This document shows positions 35,761 through 48,169 of a DNA stretch of 64,000 nucleotides, piece after piece. The position numbers and the translations under genes were made by a program. Each line of letters starts with the position of its first letter. Positions within the stretch are counted from its first letter, which is position 1. Under the pieces are notes generated by a model, which did no database searches, had not been told where the DNA came from, and was given only the letters and a program-made list of their open reading frames with translations. The stretch comes from Lepidonotus clava (Eukaryota > Annelida > Polychaeta > Phyllodocida > Polynoidae): the NCBI GenBank assembly GCA_936440205.1, contig OW387141.1, positions 47,625,307-47,689,306 of the forward strand. Direction: 5' to 3'.

Positions 35761-38433
35761 TCCACATTCAATATCAGATCAGAAAGAATCAATGGATGTG
35801 AGAATGTGTTATGTTGAACCTACAGTTATTTGGTTGGCAAAATGCTTAGAAACACCACATCTGAAAAGCCGCCTTTAAAACTAGCTCTTGATTCTTGTTC
35901 TCCCACCATGATTATGAATACATCCATGTGGAAAAAAGACTAGAACTAACAGTGGAGTCCACACGAGTGACTTGTCTCCAACTAAACATAAAGAGTCACT
36001 TATTTTAAGTATGATATTTGATTCTCAAAGTGAATGGTTGAAATTAGACTTCAGGTTGAAAAGATACCACCTTGTAGTGTAATCTGTTTTACCCATCTAA
36101 CTTGTAAGCTAAAAGGTGTGCCATTCATGTAAAACTGGCTACCGTACCAACTTTTCATTGATAGGACCATTGACATCTGCTGACAACTTGCTGTCTGCAG
36201 TCAGTTGGTATAACATACACGGTACTCCATGATGTATACCTTACAATTACACGTATGATGAAGCCATAGCATGTTCAGGGGCAGTCCCCTCTCCACACAC
36301 TATACACACTGTGGTGTGAGTCCCTCTGTTGGCCTCTTCAAAGACTGTGTTTTGTAGCTGGTTACTTGTGCCCCATCCCAAATTGTGAGGGTCAGGGGTA
36401 TAGCCCTTTGTAGCAGATAGAGATCTTTCCAAGTGTAGACAAACAACATGTGTAAAATGAATGGAAAAAATAAATCTGTTTTTATACTGAATTCTTTGTG
36501 CCTTACATAGTTATTGCTTTAATGTTTGTTTAGGTGTTAAAATGACCTATCAAAAATCAATTTCGAACGTAGTTTTGGGGAAAACTACTAAATCTATGGT
36601 ATACCAGTTTCCCAATTACGGGAAATATTCCAAGGAGTGGTATCATCAGAGAAGATGTCACGGTTTGCCAAATCTTTGACCTTAGTTGATGACTTTTCAA
36701 AAAGGCAAAATAATGGTGTTGAACTAAGCTTAAGTTTTACTAAGTAATCATCTAAGGGCAGAGGTAAATATAAATTTGTTCATTTTTAAGATCTTCCTGA
36801 TGTTCATCCATATGAATGGTCATGGATTTGTTCTTCCAAACCAATGTAGGTTTTTAGCCTCCTATAAGTTTCAGTTATTGTCAACTATAATACACAAACA
36901 TATGTATATGCACATTCCAATTTTACCTAGGTTCTTCAATATATGAGCTAAGTCTGAGTTTTTTGATAGGCAATGATATGAAGTAAATGGTAAATTTAAA
37001 TGTTTCACTTTTAATTGAATTCCAAATATAAATCATTCTAGCTTACAGAGAGGATTCAGTGAAGAGAGTAAATCATGTTTATGTGACTAACATGTGCCAT
37101 CTGAAAACTCACAGAGCTCTCCATAGCAAAACAGAGTTCTAGATTTTTATTCAAGTTATTATCATACAAAACAACACATTACAATTATACTTCTAAATAT
37201 TGGTAAAGGGTTAGGTTACAGCTGCATAACTTGTCCATGTATATTAAGTATCTCAATACACTAGTAGTTCCTGTAGAGTTGTGTAAAGCAACCTGTGGTT
37301 TACATTCTTTCCAAAATGACATACAGTCTTACTGTAAAAGTAACAATCTTCACACGTCTCTATTCACAATCTCCCCTGAATGATATGGAGTAGGGGTTTA
37401 CATAGTGAAGGATAGATAGTTCAATAGTTTGGGTGAAGCCCTGGTCAATACAGGGTCAAACAGCTTTCAGGTATTACTCACCAGTACAAAGATGATAGTT
37501 CAAAGGTAGGAGAACATGTCATGTCATCAAGAGGTCAGGATTCAGCTCTAATGTAGCCTGAAGAGGTGAGTGATACAACATCATGGTTCCGGATATTGGA
37601 TTAACACACTGACCAGGCAAAGGTTAAGGTTCATTCTTTGTTGCTTATTCTGAACCAATGACCTGGCCCAGGGTCACATACATTACATAGGTTCAAGCTA
37701 TTACAGTTTCACTAACTCTCTTCACTCTTTCTATATATCATTATTACGACCATACCTTTAAAGTAAATGCTTTGTTCACTTCATGCATTGAATGAAGCCT
37801 TACAGACAAATTAGGTGTTGCTGACTAAAGATAATTATAAAAGTTTAAAAACATGCAACCTAAGTGTTTAATACATAAACGCCCTGCTCAGTATTCTCTA
37901 TGATCTTATTATATTTTAGGCGTGCAAGGATTATATGGAAAATATTTGGATTTTAATGTTCTCTATGATGAGTCAGTAAAGTAAACCTATAAATAATTGG
38001 AAGAAGAGAAACCCTAAACAGCAAAAGCACATGTCTTTTAAACAATAGGATTATTATATGATTAATTTCTGTTCCTTATCAAATTTAGAATTTTCATTAA
38101 TAACTTTTCCAATGTATTCACAAAAAAACTTGATATGCTTTTAGGGGTGGGGGTGGGATGGGTAAGGCTGATCTCAACCAGTCCCTCAAGTCCACCATTA
38201 ATTTGGATTGCAATCACAATGATCATACTTCAAGTGTACATTACATAATTTTGTGAGCATAAAGTACACAAATCCTCTGGTCTTCTTTTGCATACATTTA
38301 CACAATAGGAGGAAACTCTCAGAATGAACTTTATAAGCCCAACAAGTCTTTGTAAATCTGGTTTTAGCTGGTTTCCATGTGGAAATTATTGCCAGGGGGA
38401 TTTGTCTTATCTTTTTAAATATTTCATCAACCA

Positions 38434-38780
38434 TAATGTATATCTGTGCATTAGGAACTGTGTAACTTTATAAAAGGATTGTCTAGAATAAGGGACTTTG
38501 TGACAGCTTTTCACACCCAAACACCAATAGAACAGACTTATTACATCTTGATATCTTAGAACATCATAATGATTGAGATGATGCTTGCAGCAGTGAGGTA
38601 ATTATAATAATGTATAGCTGTGCTTTAGGAACTGTGTAACTTTATAAAAGGGTTGTCTAGAATAAGGTACTTTGTGACAGCTTTTCACACCCAAACACCA
38701 ATAGAACAGACTTATCACATCTTGATATCTTAGAACATCAAAATCATTGAGATGATGCTTGCAGCAGTGAGGTAATTATA
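38434..38780 (-). repeat. 174-bp tandem duplication over the 3' end of the acyltransferase-like gene
   Basis: Copy 1 (38434-38607) and copy 2 (38608-38780) share TTTATAAAAG, GACAGCTTTTCACACCCAAA, CACCAATAGAACAGACTTAT and GATGCTTGCAGCAGTGAGG with few differences. Copy 2 contains the stop codon and last dozen codons of the minus-strand gene. Copy 1 is a duplicate of that tail with the stop no longer in the same place. Confidence 0.85.
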
Positions 38781-40203
38781 TAATTACCCACTGACCCAGC
38801 CATCTCTTGGGAGATACACCTCTTTGAATACATGAGTGTCCAGCATAGCCTGCCATCCACAGTAGTGATTTGGTGCCTAAAGGGGGCCCCAGATGTTGTG
38901 TTCCCGGCTGCTCCACCATGAGATCCCACTACCTTCACTGATGCCCCCTCCTCATTAATGTAATTACAATTCCCAATGTTTGAGAATAAATTCACTGTTG
39001 GATAAACCTTGGGTTCTTTGGGCTGATGTGAGCTGAAAATTAAGTTAACAAAAAAGCACATATCTGTAATTATTCTAGTGCTGGCTTTACGACTAACTTT
39101 TTCATGGACCTTTTCTGAACATGTCTTTGCACTAGCCCAAAAGGTATTCTGTTGTCCTTTTATCACCTTCACTGGTATAAGTATGAAGTAGGGATAGACT
39201 CCCATAGCATTATTTGGCAGTTTAGAGGTAAGGAATCTAAAAGAATTAGAAAGAACGCTGGTCTGCAGGTATAATTCTGTGTCTGGTATACCATTTAATA
39301 GGATCTTGTTCATGACCACATTGATGGCTGCCATTGCAGCCCCCTGTATTGTAGCCCTATTGCGTCTGCAAGCTAACAATAAAGATTTGGTTTCCTTACA
39401 TGACAGTTCTAATGGAAGAATGGAAGTACCCATTGGAAGAGAAGGATTTTTTTTCATTTCGATTCCATATTTTTCATAGAAAGCGTTGGGGTGACTGTGA
39501 ACACTTGATGTATGATGCTCTATCACCCAACCAGGAAGTAATGTGAGCAAAGAAGAGCAGACCTGAGTCATTTGCCATCTTAGCTTTTCTTTGAAACCTC
39601 TGAAATCTGTGACCTTTTCTAGTGGACCATAAATCATTGCACTTGGTATATTAGGTTGTCTGTTCCTTCCTGTATATTGTTTATTGTTTTCATGATTTGA
39701 GCAAAAAGTCTTATGATTGACATGCCATCAACAATAGAATGATGACAGGCCAACACAATAACTGACTCATGTAGGAATTCCCCTTCAGTTTTTTGGAACT
39801 TGGCATTTGGTAGAAATATAAGCCTCCAAAGTGGACCCAAGCTTTCGTTGTACTGGATGGACATTTGTCGCTCCACTTCTGTGATCCAGTCTCCACATGT
39901 CTTCTCTTGTATGTCATATTCTTGTTTGTCCATAGGCATGAACCAGAAATTACTATTGCTTACAGACTTTGGACGTATACATGCCCTCATCAGAGGCTGT
40001 GATTGGGCTACCAAGGTCACTGCTTTCTTCACTGTCACAAAACTGAGTGGCTGCTTAGAGACAATGTGGAATGCATTTGACATTTGTCCATCAGTTTTTG
40101 AATTTTCAATCACTGCACTCTTCTCAAGGAAGCCCAAAGCCCTAGAGTCTTTGTACTGTTCTACCTTTGGGCTTGTGAAATACTTACAAAAGATTAAGGC
40201 CAT
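38744..40203 (-). CDS. Condensation-domain / alcohol-acetyltransferase-like protein, split by one frame change
   Basis: Two minus-strand frames abut: 40203-39634 (189 codons) and 39637-38744 (297 codons). The first starts at a good Kozak context (ACCATGG). It carries ACHHSIVDGMS (about residues 151-162), the HHxxxDG catalytic motif of CoA- or carrier-dependent acyltransferases (NRPS condensation, PapA, yeast alcohol O-acetyltransferase). The second continues the fold: SAMIYGPLEKV, then LSCKETKSLLLACRRNRATI and QGAAMAAINVVM, which resembles the segment that follows in PapA/AATase proteins. Together they are about 480 residues, normal for the family. The frames overlap, so a one-base change in the host copy, an assembly error or a very short intron would explain the break; the gene may be a young pseudogene. 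No signal peptide or membrane segment is seen. The substrate is unknown. Confidence 0.65.
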
Positions 40204-41087
40204 GGTAACTCCTACTGTGGTGGCAGTGGCTGCCAGGAACCGCCTGTCTTCCTCTTCCTAAAATGATATTACAATTGTTTGTAGAAAATGTGTTGGACAA
40301 TGTGGTCATATTATTATTTTTTGATACTTAAAGATGCATATCTCTAGACTACATTTACAAATTTATCATAGTCATTATGTTACGTATCAAGGATTAGCAT
40401 GTTTCTTGTAACTTCACATTTCTATGCCTAATCAAAATCAGCACCATAGAGTTTACAAGAGGACAGGTCTGTAGTCAGTTAACATTATGTGATATGGCCA
40501 GGGCTCCCAATGCACCTCTTAACAACAATAACAGCACCTATTCATGATATTGAATCAAAAACAACCATATGTGTTCATAATTTGCATGTGAAAAGTCAGT
40601 GCATAACAGTTGACCAATAATTTCTTACATATATCATGTTTTTTTGGGGGTCTTCTAGACCACTACCCAACTTTTGTTGATAAATCTCTAAATTAGACCA
40701 TTTACTTGAGTTCAACTGGTTGATTTACTTCTACTTTAGCATATCTTAATCCTGTTAGAGGGCTGGATCACTCAAGGAAGACACATGTGAACACAAGGAG
40801 TACTAAGAAGTGACTGTATATTTGGGGCATTTATGACCCCCTTTTTATTTTCTCTGTGCTTTCGTACTTTCGGGATTTCCCGATATACTTTCGCAATGGA
40901 TCGTATCTTACACTTTTACTATATTATTTTGAAATTGAATACATTCTAGTTCATACCTCAAAGACAGATGAACGAACAATTCATCACACTTATCATTGAC
41001 TTCATGGTTAATTACCAGGGTGTTTCATGGTGTGTAGATATGGCTATTGGGTTTCTCATGGAGAGTTATAATCAAAAATAGATGGAA

Positions 41088-41197
<110 letters not shown>

Positions 41198-42584
41198 TAT
41201 CAAATCTAAGAGAATATATGGATTAGTGATGTTCTGGACTATAACTTTGACGCTTACTATATGGTAATTGGATGAATATTAACAGAGATATGAGGAAAAA
41301 CACATTTTCCCTTCATAGACTTCTATGGTTAAGCATTTTCACCATATATTATGGTCATGCTCCACTGCACACTCCTAGAACCAGGCTGCGCAGTCTGCAT
41401 GCACGTAAATAAATGGCACAATTGCCCTTAATGGAACAATTTTGTTTCAATTTTGTTTCAAAGTTGGGAAAAAAGACTCATGATTTGGATGCATGAGTAA
41501 TGTTTCTTTAAGTTTCCTGGGCAGTTCTCAAATTAGTATGCAAAATGTGAAATATGGAATGTAAGAGTAAGTACTTTATGAAATAGCAAGTGTTTTTTCC
41601 ATAAAAGAAATGCTGCCTAGCAATAATGGTTGCTATTGCACCATGTAGTATTTTACTTGGGGAAATGCTGTGAAATCACATCGATGACATTCTACTGTAA
41701 TGATTCCATTGTTGACTGCAGAGACCTTGTATGTATATATAGGATATATCAAGACTGGAAAGGTCCTCTATGGTCTTATGTATATGAAAGAGACCATTTT
41801 AACCATAGACAAAATGATCAGAACAAATTCAATCCAACCACAGCCCAGGTGGCAGGCCTGTAGTGCAAAACAGGTTTTGCCCTGGCTTTCCAGTCTCTAT
41901 ATAAATACAAGGTCTCTGGTTGACTGATTAGGATTTGTTTATGGTTATTATGGATTCAGAATTATTGTGAATGGGGAAGATGTTACTGTTCTAAAGAGAT
42001 GGCTCAAGAGGCATTTATTTAATGATTTTGTAGGAATGTGACTCTAAATAAATATTTACAAAATAATACAAGAACAGGAAACCTACCATCTTAAAGATAT
42101 ATAGACTGCCCCTTCTGATTCTGAAGTCTCTGGAACAAGGGGAGGTGACAGGGCCACAAGTAATGCTGATGGCTTGACTTCAGTCTTGCTTGACCCTACA
42201 GTAGGTCAGTAAAGGCTATGTTTGTCACGTGGTGGGTAGGCCAGAAACCTGGTTCTGCTGCTGCTCTTCCCTGATGTGTGGAGTGATCAGGGGTAGGTGT
42301 GAATGGCAGCTTTATAGGCTGTGTGATATGGTGGCCCAGAAGTGCAAACATCCCCCCCCCTCATAAGGACCCCTTTCATTCTTCTGGGCATCTACTTCAA
42401 TGTCCCCTATCAGTCTTTACATTCAACATTTCTCATATGGCTTGGCACCTTGAAAACATCTGTTTCAATGAACTGCAGCTGGTCACTTTTTTGTTCATTT
42501 AAGTGGGCGGCTCTACCATGCAGTTGAGCACAACCTTCATACAGTAATTATATCTTTCATATCTTTCATTTTGCATGGCACCTC

Positions 42585-42724
42585 AGGGACTGATTTAGAG
42601 GGGGGAACTGAGGTGCTCATCCCCCTAATTATTTTAATGTTAAATTCTAGACCACGGATGGGCGCCTCAAAATTTTACATAAGGGCATCCCCCTCTGCTC
42701 TTTGAAATCTTTGGATCCATCCCT
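42585..42724. mobile_element. 140-bp hAT-like MITE
   Basis: Ends AGGGACTGATTTAGAGGGG and, reverse-complemented, AGGGATGGATCCAAAGA form imperfect terminal inverted repeats. Directly outside both ends stands GCACCTC (42578-42584 and 42725-42731), a target-site duplication of 7 bp (8 bp with one mismatch). The CAGGGA-type end and 7-8 bp duplication fit non-autonomous hAT elements. No coding capacity. Confidence 0.65.
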
Positions 42725-43704
42725 GCACCTCTACCATTCTGGTTTGGCATGACATTTTTAGGGCTGCCAAATGTAGGTATGCTATTTTTGGCCACCACAG
42801 TGTGACTTCTCCTACCCCATATGGATATTTTTCCCTATAAGGTTTCTAGGCATACCTACAGAGTCTGATTACATAAAGCTCTGAATGTCTGTTTTTAAGG
42901 AGGTTCATTTAATAATACTTTTAGAGAAGGAATGTTTTCGGAACTGTGTGATAATTATTGGCAAAACTTAGGATTTTTGAAAAGTTAAAGAACTGACTTG
43001 CAGAGCCCATAACTGACTCTTGATCTTGCTTTGCATGGTCATAGACTCTATACTTAATCAGAGGGGAGTTGGTCAGAGGACTAACCAAGCGCAAGGTTCA
43101 TAAGCATGATCATTATTTTGGAATTTGTACACAGTTTTGTTAATAAAATTGTTTATATTCATACACAAAGAACAAGCATTTGAAATGTACCCAATATCCT
43201 TATAGAGCTATGTCAAATATCGAATATATTCAATATTGAATTTCTTTATGATATAATTCGAAATAGAATTAATTTCTCTTGGCATAGTATTTTCTTTTTT
43301 GATAGTTATCAACATCACAAAGTGAGTGAATTATAGAAGGGAATTTGTAATTTCATCTTATTTCTTGAAATTTGATAAAAAATGACAAAAGATCTCTTCC
43401 ATTGTTAGAAGATTCATAATCTTATCTAAAAATCTCCATCAATATAATCCCCAAATGTTCAATTCTATTGTAACACTTACATGAAATTGACAGAGACAAA
43501 CTCCAATTGAACTTGCTTTTTTTACTATGGATATAGTTCCCCATGAACTCAGCTTTTGATGGGTATGCCAGACCAGTTTACTTTATCATTATTTCTTTTA
43601 AAGATCTTAAAACCAAAACATTCATTACTCATTACTTTTGAGAAAAAGTATGTGTCTATGCATCAGAATTTCATAATGGTAACTAGTTGTCAGTTGGAGA
43701 GGTG

Positions 43705-43830
43705 TTTTTTTTTTTTTTTAACTTCTTTATTTCCAAAAAACTTTCAAGTGTTATTAAAGATATTGGAAGAAATTAGTACCACAGCAAACCTAATTTTAAA
43801 CAACAGTTTCCAAGACAATAATTTAGTTTG
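43705..43830 (-). repeat. Retroposon 3' end with poly-A tail
   Basis: On the minus strand TTTTTTGGAAATAAAGAAG leads into about 15 A residues, a polyadenylation signal plus tail. The body upstream has no clear coding match. The tail motif resembles the LINE tail at 45881 (AATAAAGAAATT plus A run), suggesting the same LINE family. Confidence 0.45.
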
Positions 43831-44011
43831 AAGGATTTCTGTGTCTTGTAGATAAAACTGTTTCTATTCTCTTAATGTGATTGAATAGAATAGGTCATAT
43901 CATCATAACTACAGTCACTCAGTGAATGTTAATGAACAATGCAACACATTTGCAAGTTTATATCAAGCAGGGTGGTATTGTCATTACTTTAAAGAGGCCA
44001 TTCCTAAGGCT

Positions 44012-44344
44012 GGAGTTATACACACGGGCATGGCAGCTGATTACCGCGCACATAGAATTTCTTATATACTTGGGTGCAAAGTCTGTGCAAATAGACCTGC
44101 CAAAATACACAGATGTTGTGGCCGCGTATACAAGAAGGGTTTATACACGCGGACATACCTCCCCTGCTGATAAATATATTATTTGTAGATCGGGGGCTAA
44201 GCCCCTGAACCCCGTTTTTCTTTTTTATTTCTATGTTATATCTAATCTCTTCACTTATCATATTTTCAAATTAAAATACAAGCCATTCTGTATACGCTAC
44301 ATCCGTGTGCGGGACTACCGGTGTATAGCCACTCCCGTATTCCC
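44012..44344. mobile_element. Possible MITE with degenerate inverted ends
   Basis: A GC-richer 330-bp patch in AT-rich DNA. GGAGTTATACACACGGGCAT at the left faces, in reverse complement, GGGAGTGGCTATACACCGG at the right. TATACAC-type words also repeat inside (44127, 44142). A GGGGGCTAAGCCCC palindrome lies near 44192. No clear target-site duplication was found. Confidence 0.35.
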
Positions 44345-44768
44345 GTAAATCTCATTCATCTGACAAAAGAAAATTGTTAGAGCCAATTTCTTGACAATCC
44401 TCCCTCACTGTTAGATGCTTCAAAGGGATCTTTATCTGAACTATTTCTGTGAACCACCATCCATGTTTTTAAAAGATGTTCACACACACAAAACACACTG
44501 GCAGATCTTTCAGATGGAGGATTGTGGCCTTATCAAGGTCTCTTTGTTTCGGAACACATTCATCCTTTTCAAATAAAAAGACACAAAATTAGGAAGGTGA
44601 ATAGAACAGTAAGGTAATATTTGGAAACTGCATTTTCATGTTAAGAACTGAATGTAACTCCTCATTCAATGAAATATTCGAATAATTCTAATGTTTGTCT
44701 AGTTGTAAGATACAAATCAGACTCGTAGACATGTTCTGCTGTTGATGTACTAACTGAGGCAAACTTAA

Positions 44769-45352
44769 AGGAAAACTTGCACATAATTTCACAAGTTCCC
44801 TTTTGCGCATATTTCACTTCACTGAAGTATTTTTAAAATAATTCAAACTAAATAATGGGTAAAATATCAAGAGGGGCTGAATTATCTAGGACAGAAAATT
44901 AAATCTGGGAATTCCCTAAATTTTGGGCCTTTCAATACTCCCCTTGCTACGTCATAATAAAGGGAAATCCCTTTTAAAAGAAATTAAGAATACCAGGTAT
45001 TGAATGAACTTAGTTGAATAAAATGCACACATAATGATAGCCTGTACTGGGCCTAATATCAAACCTTAATGTAAAGCTCAATTTCCATTCTATGCCTTTT
45101 TGAGAGCAGGGGATTCCCCTTCACTGAAAGCTAGGGATTCCCTTTTGCTGTCCTTGTGATGTCACAAATTTGAGGATTTCCCTTAAAAATACATATAATA
45201 GACCATATCATAAAGCTTCATAACTCTGGCTACACTCTGGCTCTGGAAGTATTCTGAAAAAATCTCTAGCACTATTTGGTCTTAGTTCATACGCCATGCT
45301 CATTGAATTTTACTGGATAATATTAACCCGTTCATTATATGCAAGCTTTCCT
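44769..45352. mobile_element. 584-bp MITE with TTAA target site
   Basis: AGGAAAACTTGCACATAAT at the left matches AGGAAAGCTTGCATATAAT at the right, reverse-complemented (17 of 19). TTAA lies outside both ends (44765-44768, 45353-45356), as for piggyBac and Kolobok families. The interior has GGGAATTCCC and AAGGGGATT words but no gene. A related truncated copy lies at 61794. Confidence 0.7.
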
Positions 45353-45734
45353 TTAATGTAATGCACTTGGATTAAATAAGTGCAGTCATAAAGACATGGA
45401 TATTTTTCCTTTGTTTCTTTCAGCAGAACATGATGTTTAAGATGGTATTCTGATAAGATGGAAAAAGTAGCACCTCTAAAGTGACAGGTGCATGGCCAAC
45501 TACGGAGGTTTGGCCTCTCAAATTACTATGTGCCGAATACACATGTATACCATCCACACCCTAGTAGAGCTAGGCCTCCTGTACTTAAAGCATGGTTCTG
45601 TCTTGATGAAGTAATGACTTACTGAACGATAGTTGTTGTTTTATAGTTGATTAATAATCGGGGAAATTGAACGCTAGTTGTTGTTTTATGGTTGATTAAT
45701 AAATGGGGAACTGTTTATGATGTTTAACACTTCT

Positions 45735-45880
45735 GCCTTTGTTACTCGCTTTCGTATATGCTAGTCAGGTGGTAGGTAAGTTCACGAGATGGGCGCTCAT
45801 TTCCACAATGTGAACAAGGCTTGGCTGTAAGTCAGGTTTATTCCATTATGGTTAATATTCCTAGAGTCACAAGTCCAATT
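45735..45880 (+). repeat. Dispersed repeat unit, copy 1, left part
   Basis: The string GTTCACGAGATGGGCGCTCA, then TTTCCACAA, to GAGTCACAAGTCCAATT matches copy 2 at 55991-56190. Copy 1 stops at 45880 where a LINE poly-A tail begins, and resumes at 55540 with GATGAAGGGTAAGCTTTCTC. The uninterrupted junction is visible in copy 2 (AAGTCCAATTGATGAAGAG). Function unknown; no coding. Confidence 0.8.
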
Positions 45881-46578
45881 TTTTTTTTTTTAATTTCTTT
45901 ATTTATACAGACAAAAAATAAGTTTACATGAAACTTGTCTCACTTTCTTGTCTGTGAGATAAAATCATTTTCAAGATAATACACTTATACAGGTTACATG
46001 TATGATAGAATGCATCTTTCATAGATAAATAAAATTAATATTGATTGCACAGTTCGTCAAAATACATTTAAACACAAGTAAATACACTCATATCACAGTA
46101 ATTGTCAAATAATGAGAAAAAGATCTCTATCTATATAAGTGTTAGAGTAAATAACAGAGAGTAAAAGCAATTATTATTATATGGTTTACACAACCATATC
46201 CTGTAATAGGTTTTTCCCCTCTTTTTCTTTAAAAACTATTTTTGTTTCAATTTTCCTAACATCACCAGGTTGTGCATTCCAGTACAATGCACCTCTATAA
46301 AATATATTCATTTTAGTTTTTCATAGATTGGTTTATAAGTATTGAATACCAGTGCCATATGCAAGCGCGTTTGTCTTACACTAGTTTTCCTGAAGTTATT
46401 ATCGCCAAGATAATTATACATAAAAACGAGTAAATGACTATAATATCTAGTAGTAAGACTAGAATTTTACAAAGTGAACACAGATCATTCCTTGACAGAT
46501 TATTATCACTCAAACAGACGCATAAACATCTATAATATAATCTTTCAATACGATCAATATTTTATTGATTTGTACCTC
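45881..46578 (-). mobile_element. 5'-truncated LINE, 3' end of reverse-transcriptase gene
   Basis: Read on the minus strand it ends in AATAAAGAAATT and a poly-A tail at 45881. The coding end is degenerate: NIDRIERLYYRCL... and, after breaks, IFYRGALYWNAQPGDV, the (F)RGxxxWN(S)LP-type tail of non-LTR retrotransposon ORF2. The same positions are recognisable in the LINE piece at 62462. Only about 12 bases of it reappear right of the 8.9-kb element (55528-55539), so the LINE was short when hit. Confidence 0.7.
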
Positions 46579-46613
46579 TATATGGTCGATTCTCATATAA
46601 GTGGGCCAATTCA
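46579..46613 (+). repeat. Left terminal inverted repeat of the 8.9-kb element
   Basis: Starts TATATGGTCGATTCTCAT and ends TGGGCCAATTCA. It matches the reverse complement of 55493-55527 at 32 of 35 positions; the three differences lie in the middle. Confidence 0.85.
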
Positions 46614-47321
46614 TGGATTTTCAGTTTTTTTGATCTCCTGAATCAATTTTTGTGCTAACCTTTAATTTTTTTTGACAGTTACGTCCAGGGTACTGTATGG
46701 TTCTATGGGCACCCATGTTTTCATATACTATGGGCAATATATTTTTGGCTACAACTCAAAAACAGCTAATTTTGCACATTTTTCAACAAAAAAAAGAGAC
46801 TTCTTATAATATAGAGTGCAAAAAAAAAAAATCCCCCAGATAGATTTTTATGAAACTTTCCAAATATCTTCTAACTCATATCTAGATTGTTTTTTTTTCA
46901 TCTAAGGTATGGCTGAGTATATTATATATATTTTCTGGACCAGAAGTAACCATGGGGAAGCTTACGCGTGTCCGTATCTAGGTAGCTATTGAAACCAACG
47001 TGTGGAATTTAATAAGTGCTTTTAAGTTAAGTCCTTCTGTCATTATAAAATCTTCTATGAGGCGTACAACGTAGTGGTTGATATTTTCATATATTGTTTA
47101 TATTGAATAGTACAGATTCATTCATAATGTTGAAATCCGGCGTTGGGAAGATTTTGCGTGTCCGTATCTAGGTAAGGTTTTTTCTATATTGCAAATATAA
47201 TACTGGAGATTAGTGAAAGATATTTTGAATATATAACTAGGTATGGTACCTCTTCGAAATGCAATATAAATCAGATTATTCAGCAATAGATATATATGTA
47301 CCCGCCATTGATTAAAATAGC

Positions 47322-47728
47322 CGTGTCCGTATCTAGGTCGTGTCCGTATCTAGGTAGAAAAACCTGGCGGGAACACGCAGCGACGGTGGTGACCTCTGTA
47401 CTTTCATATATGCATTTCCTAACGGAACCGGAAGGTGGCGTGTCTGTTGACGTATGGACGGTCGAAACGCTCACAAGGTTAGATGTTTTCCCTTCTTTTT
47501 CGTTCTGTTACGATGTTTGTGGGGTAAATAACCCACAGAGTCATATTGCATATGATAGAACTATATACCAAGATATGACATATAGTGAAAAGAATAATTT
47601 TTTTTTGACCGATAATTGTATCAGCTTCGAAAAACAATTTCAACCGTACTACCGTTCTTGCATTCAAATTCTCTATTACCATTCTTACGTCCTACCTAGA
47701 TACGGACACGACCCTAGATACGGACACG
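47322..47728. repeat. Doubled motif facing doubled motif (inverted quartet)
   Basis: Two forward copies (47322, 47339) and two reverse copies (47695, 47713) with the same spacing and the same TAG edge form a 36-37 bp inverted repeat, with one inserted base. It encloses about 340 bases. The enclosed sequence has an open frame of modest length but no recognisable protein; it may be the accessory gene's upstream control region. Confidence 0.8.
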
Positions 47729-48169
47729 GTCCGACAGTCGGGGTATACATGGTCCCTCATTTAGAGTTATCTTCAGAATCTCATGTGCTTCTTCCCTTCC
47801 AATTCTTTTCTATTTCATTTATAAACACCTAAACTATAATCCCGTACGAAATGTGTGTATTATATCTCATAAATCAGACTTTTTTACTTAAAAATATGAA
47901 AAAATATCATAAATTTACCTATTTTCACTTTCCTGTATCACCGTAATAAAAAAAAAAAAACACAACGTTAATATATAATTTATACTGGTATCCTCCATAG
48001 CGCAATATACAATACTTTTATCGAACTTCCTTGAGTAACAAAGCAAATGGAATTTTCATAGTAATGTTGTATTCCACCTCCCTAGATACGGACACGCACC
48101 TATATACGGACACGCACTCTTCTATTTATATCAATATAATCATAATTCCTATCATTTCTTTTCCATGTT

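Larger units (their letters stand above)
30603..38433 (+). other. Probable SoxD 3' UTR and intergenic DNA
   Basis: After the SoxD stop there are 7.8 kb without a supported gene. The DNA becomes AT-rich from about 31.1 kb. A polyadenylation-type AATAAA stands at 36469-36474, but no downstream GU-rich element is obvious, so the transcript end is unknown. Two pieces (31191-31375 and 32924-32980) recur, joined, at 62241-62432. Two SINE-like pieces lie in opposite orientation near 34.6 and 35.65 kb. Confidence 0.4.

Noticed and set aside
39800-40261. 153-codon plus-strand frame over the acyltransferase-like gene
   Set aside because: Antisense shadow of the minus-strand frame with the HHxxxDG motif.
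47296-47832. 178-codon frame spanning the inverted motif quartet
   Set aside because: Contains motif copies in both orientations read as unrelated peptides, with no domain; more likely control-region DNA than a gene.
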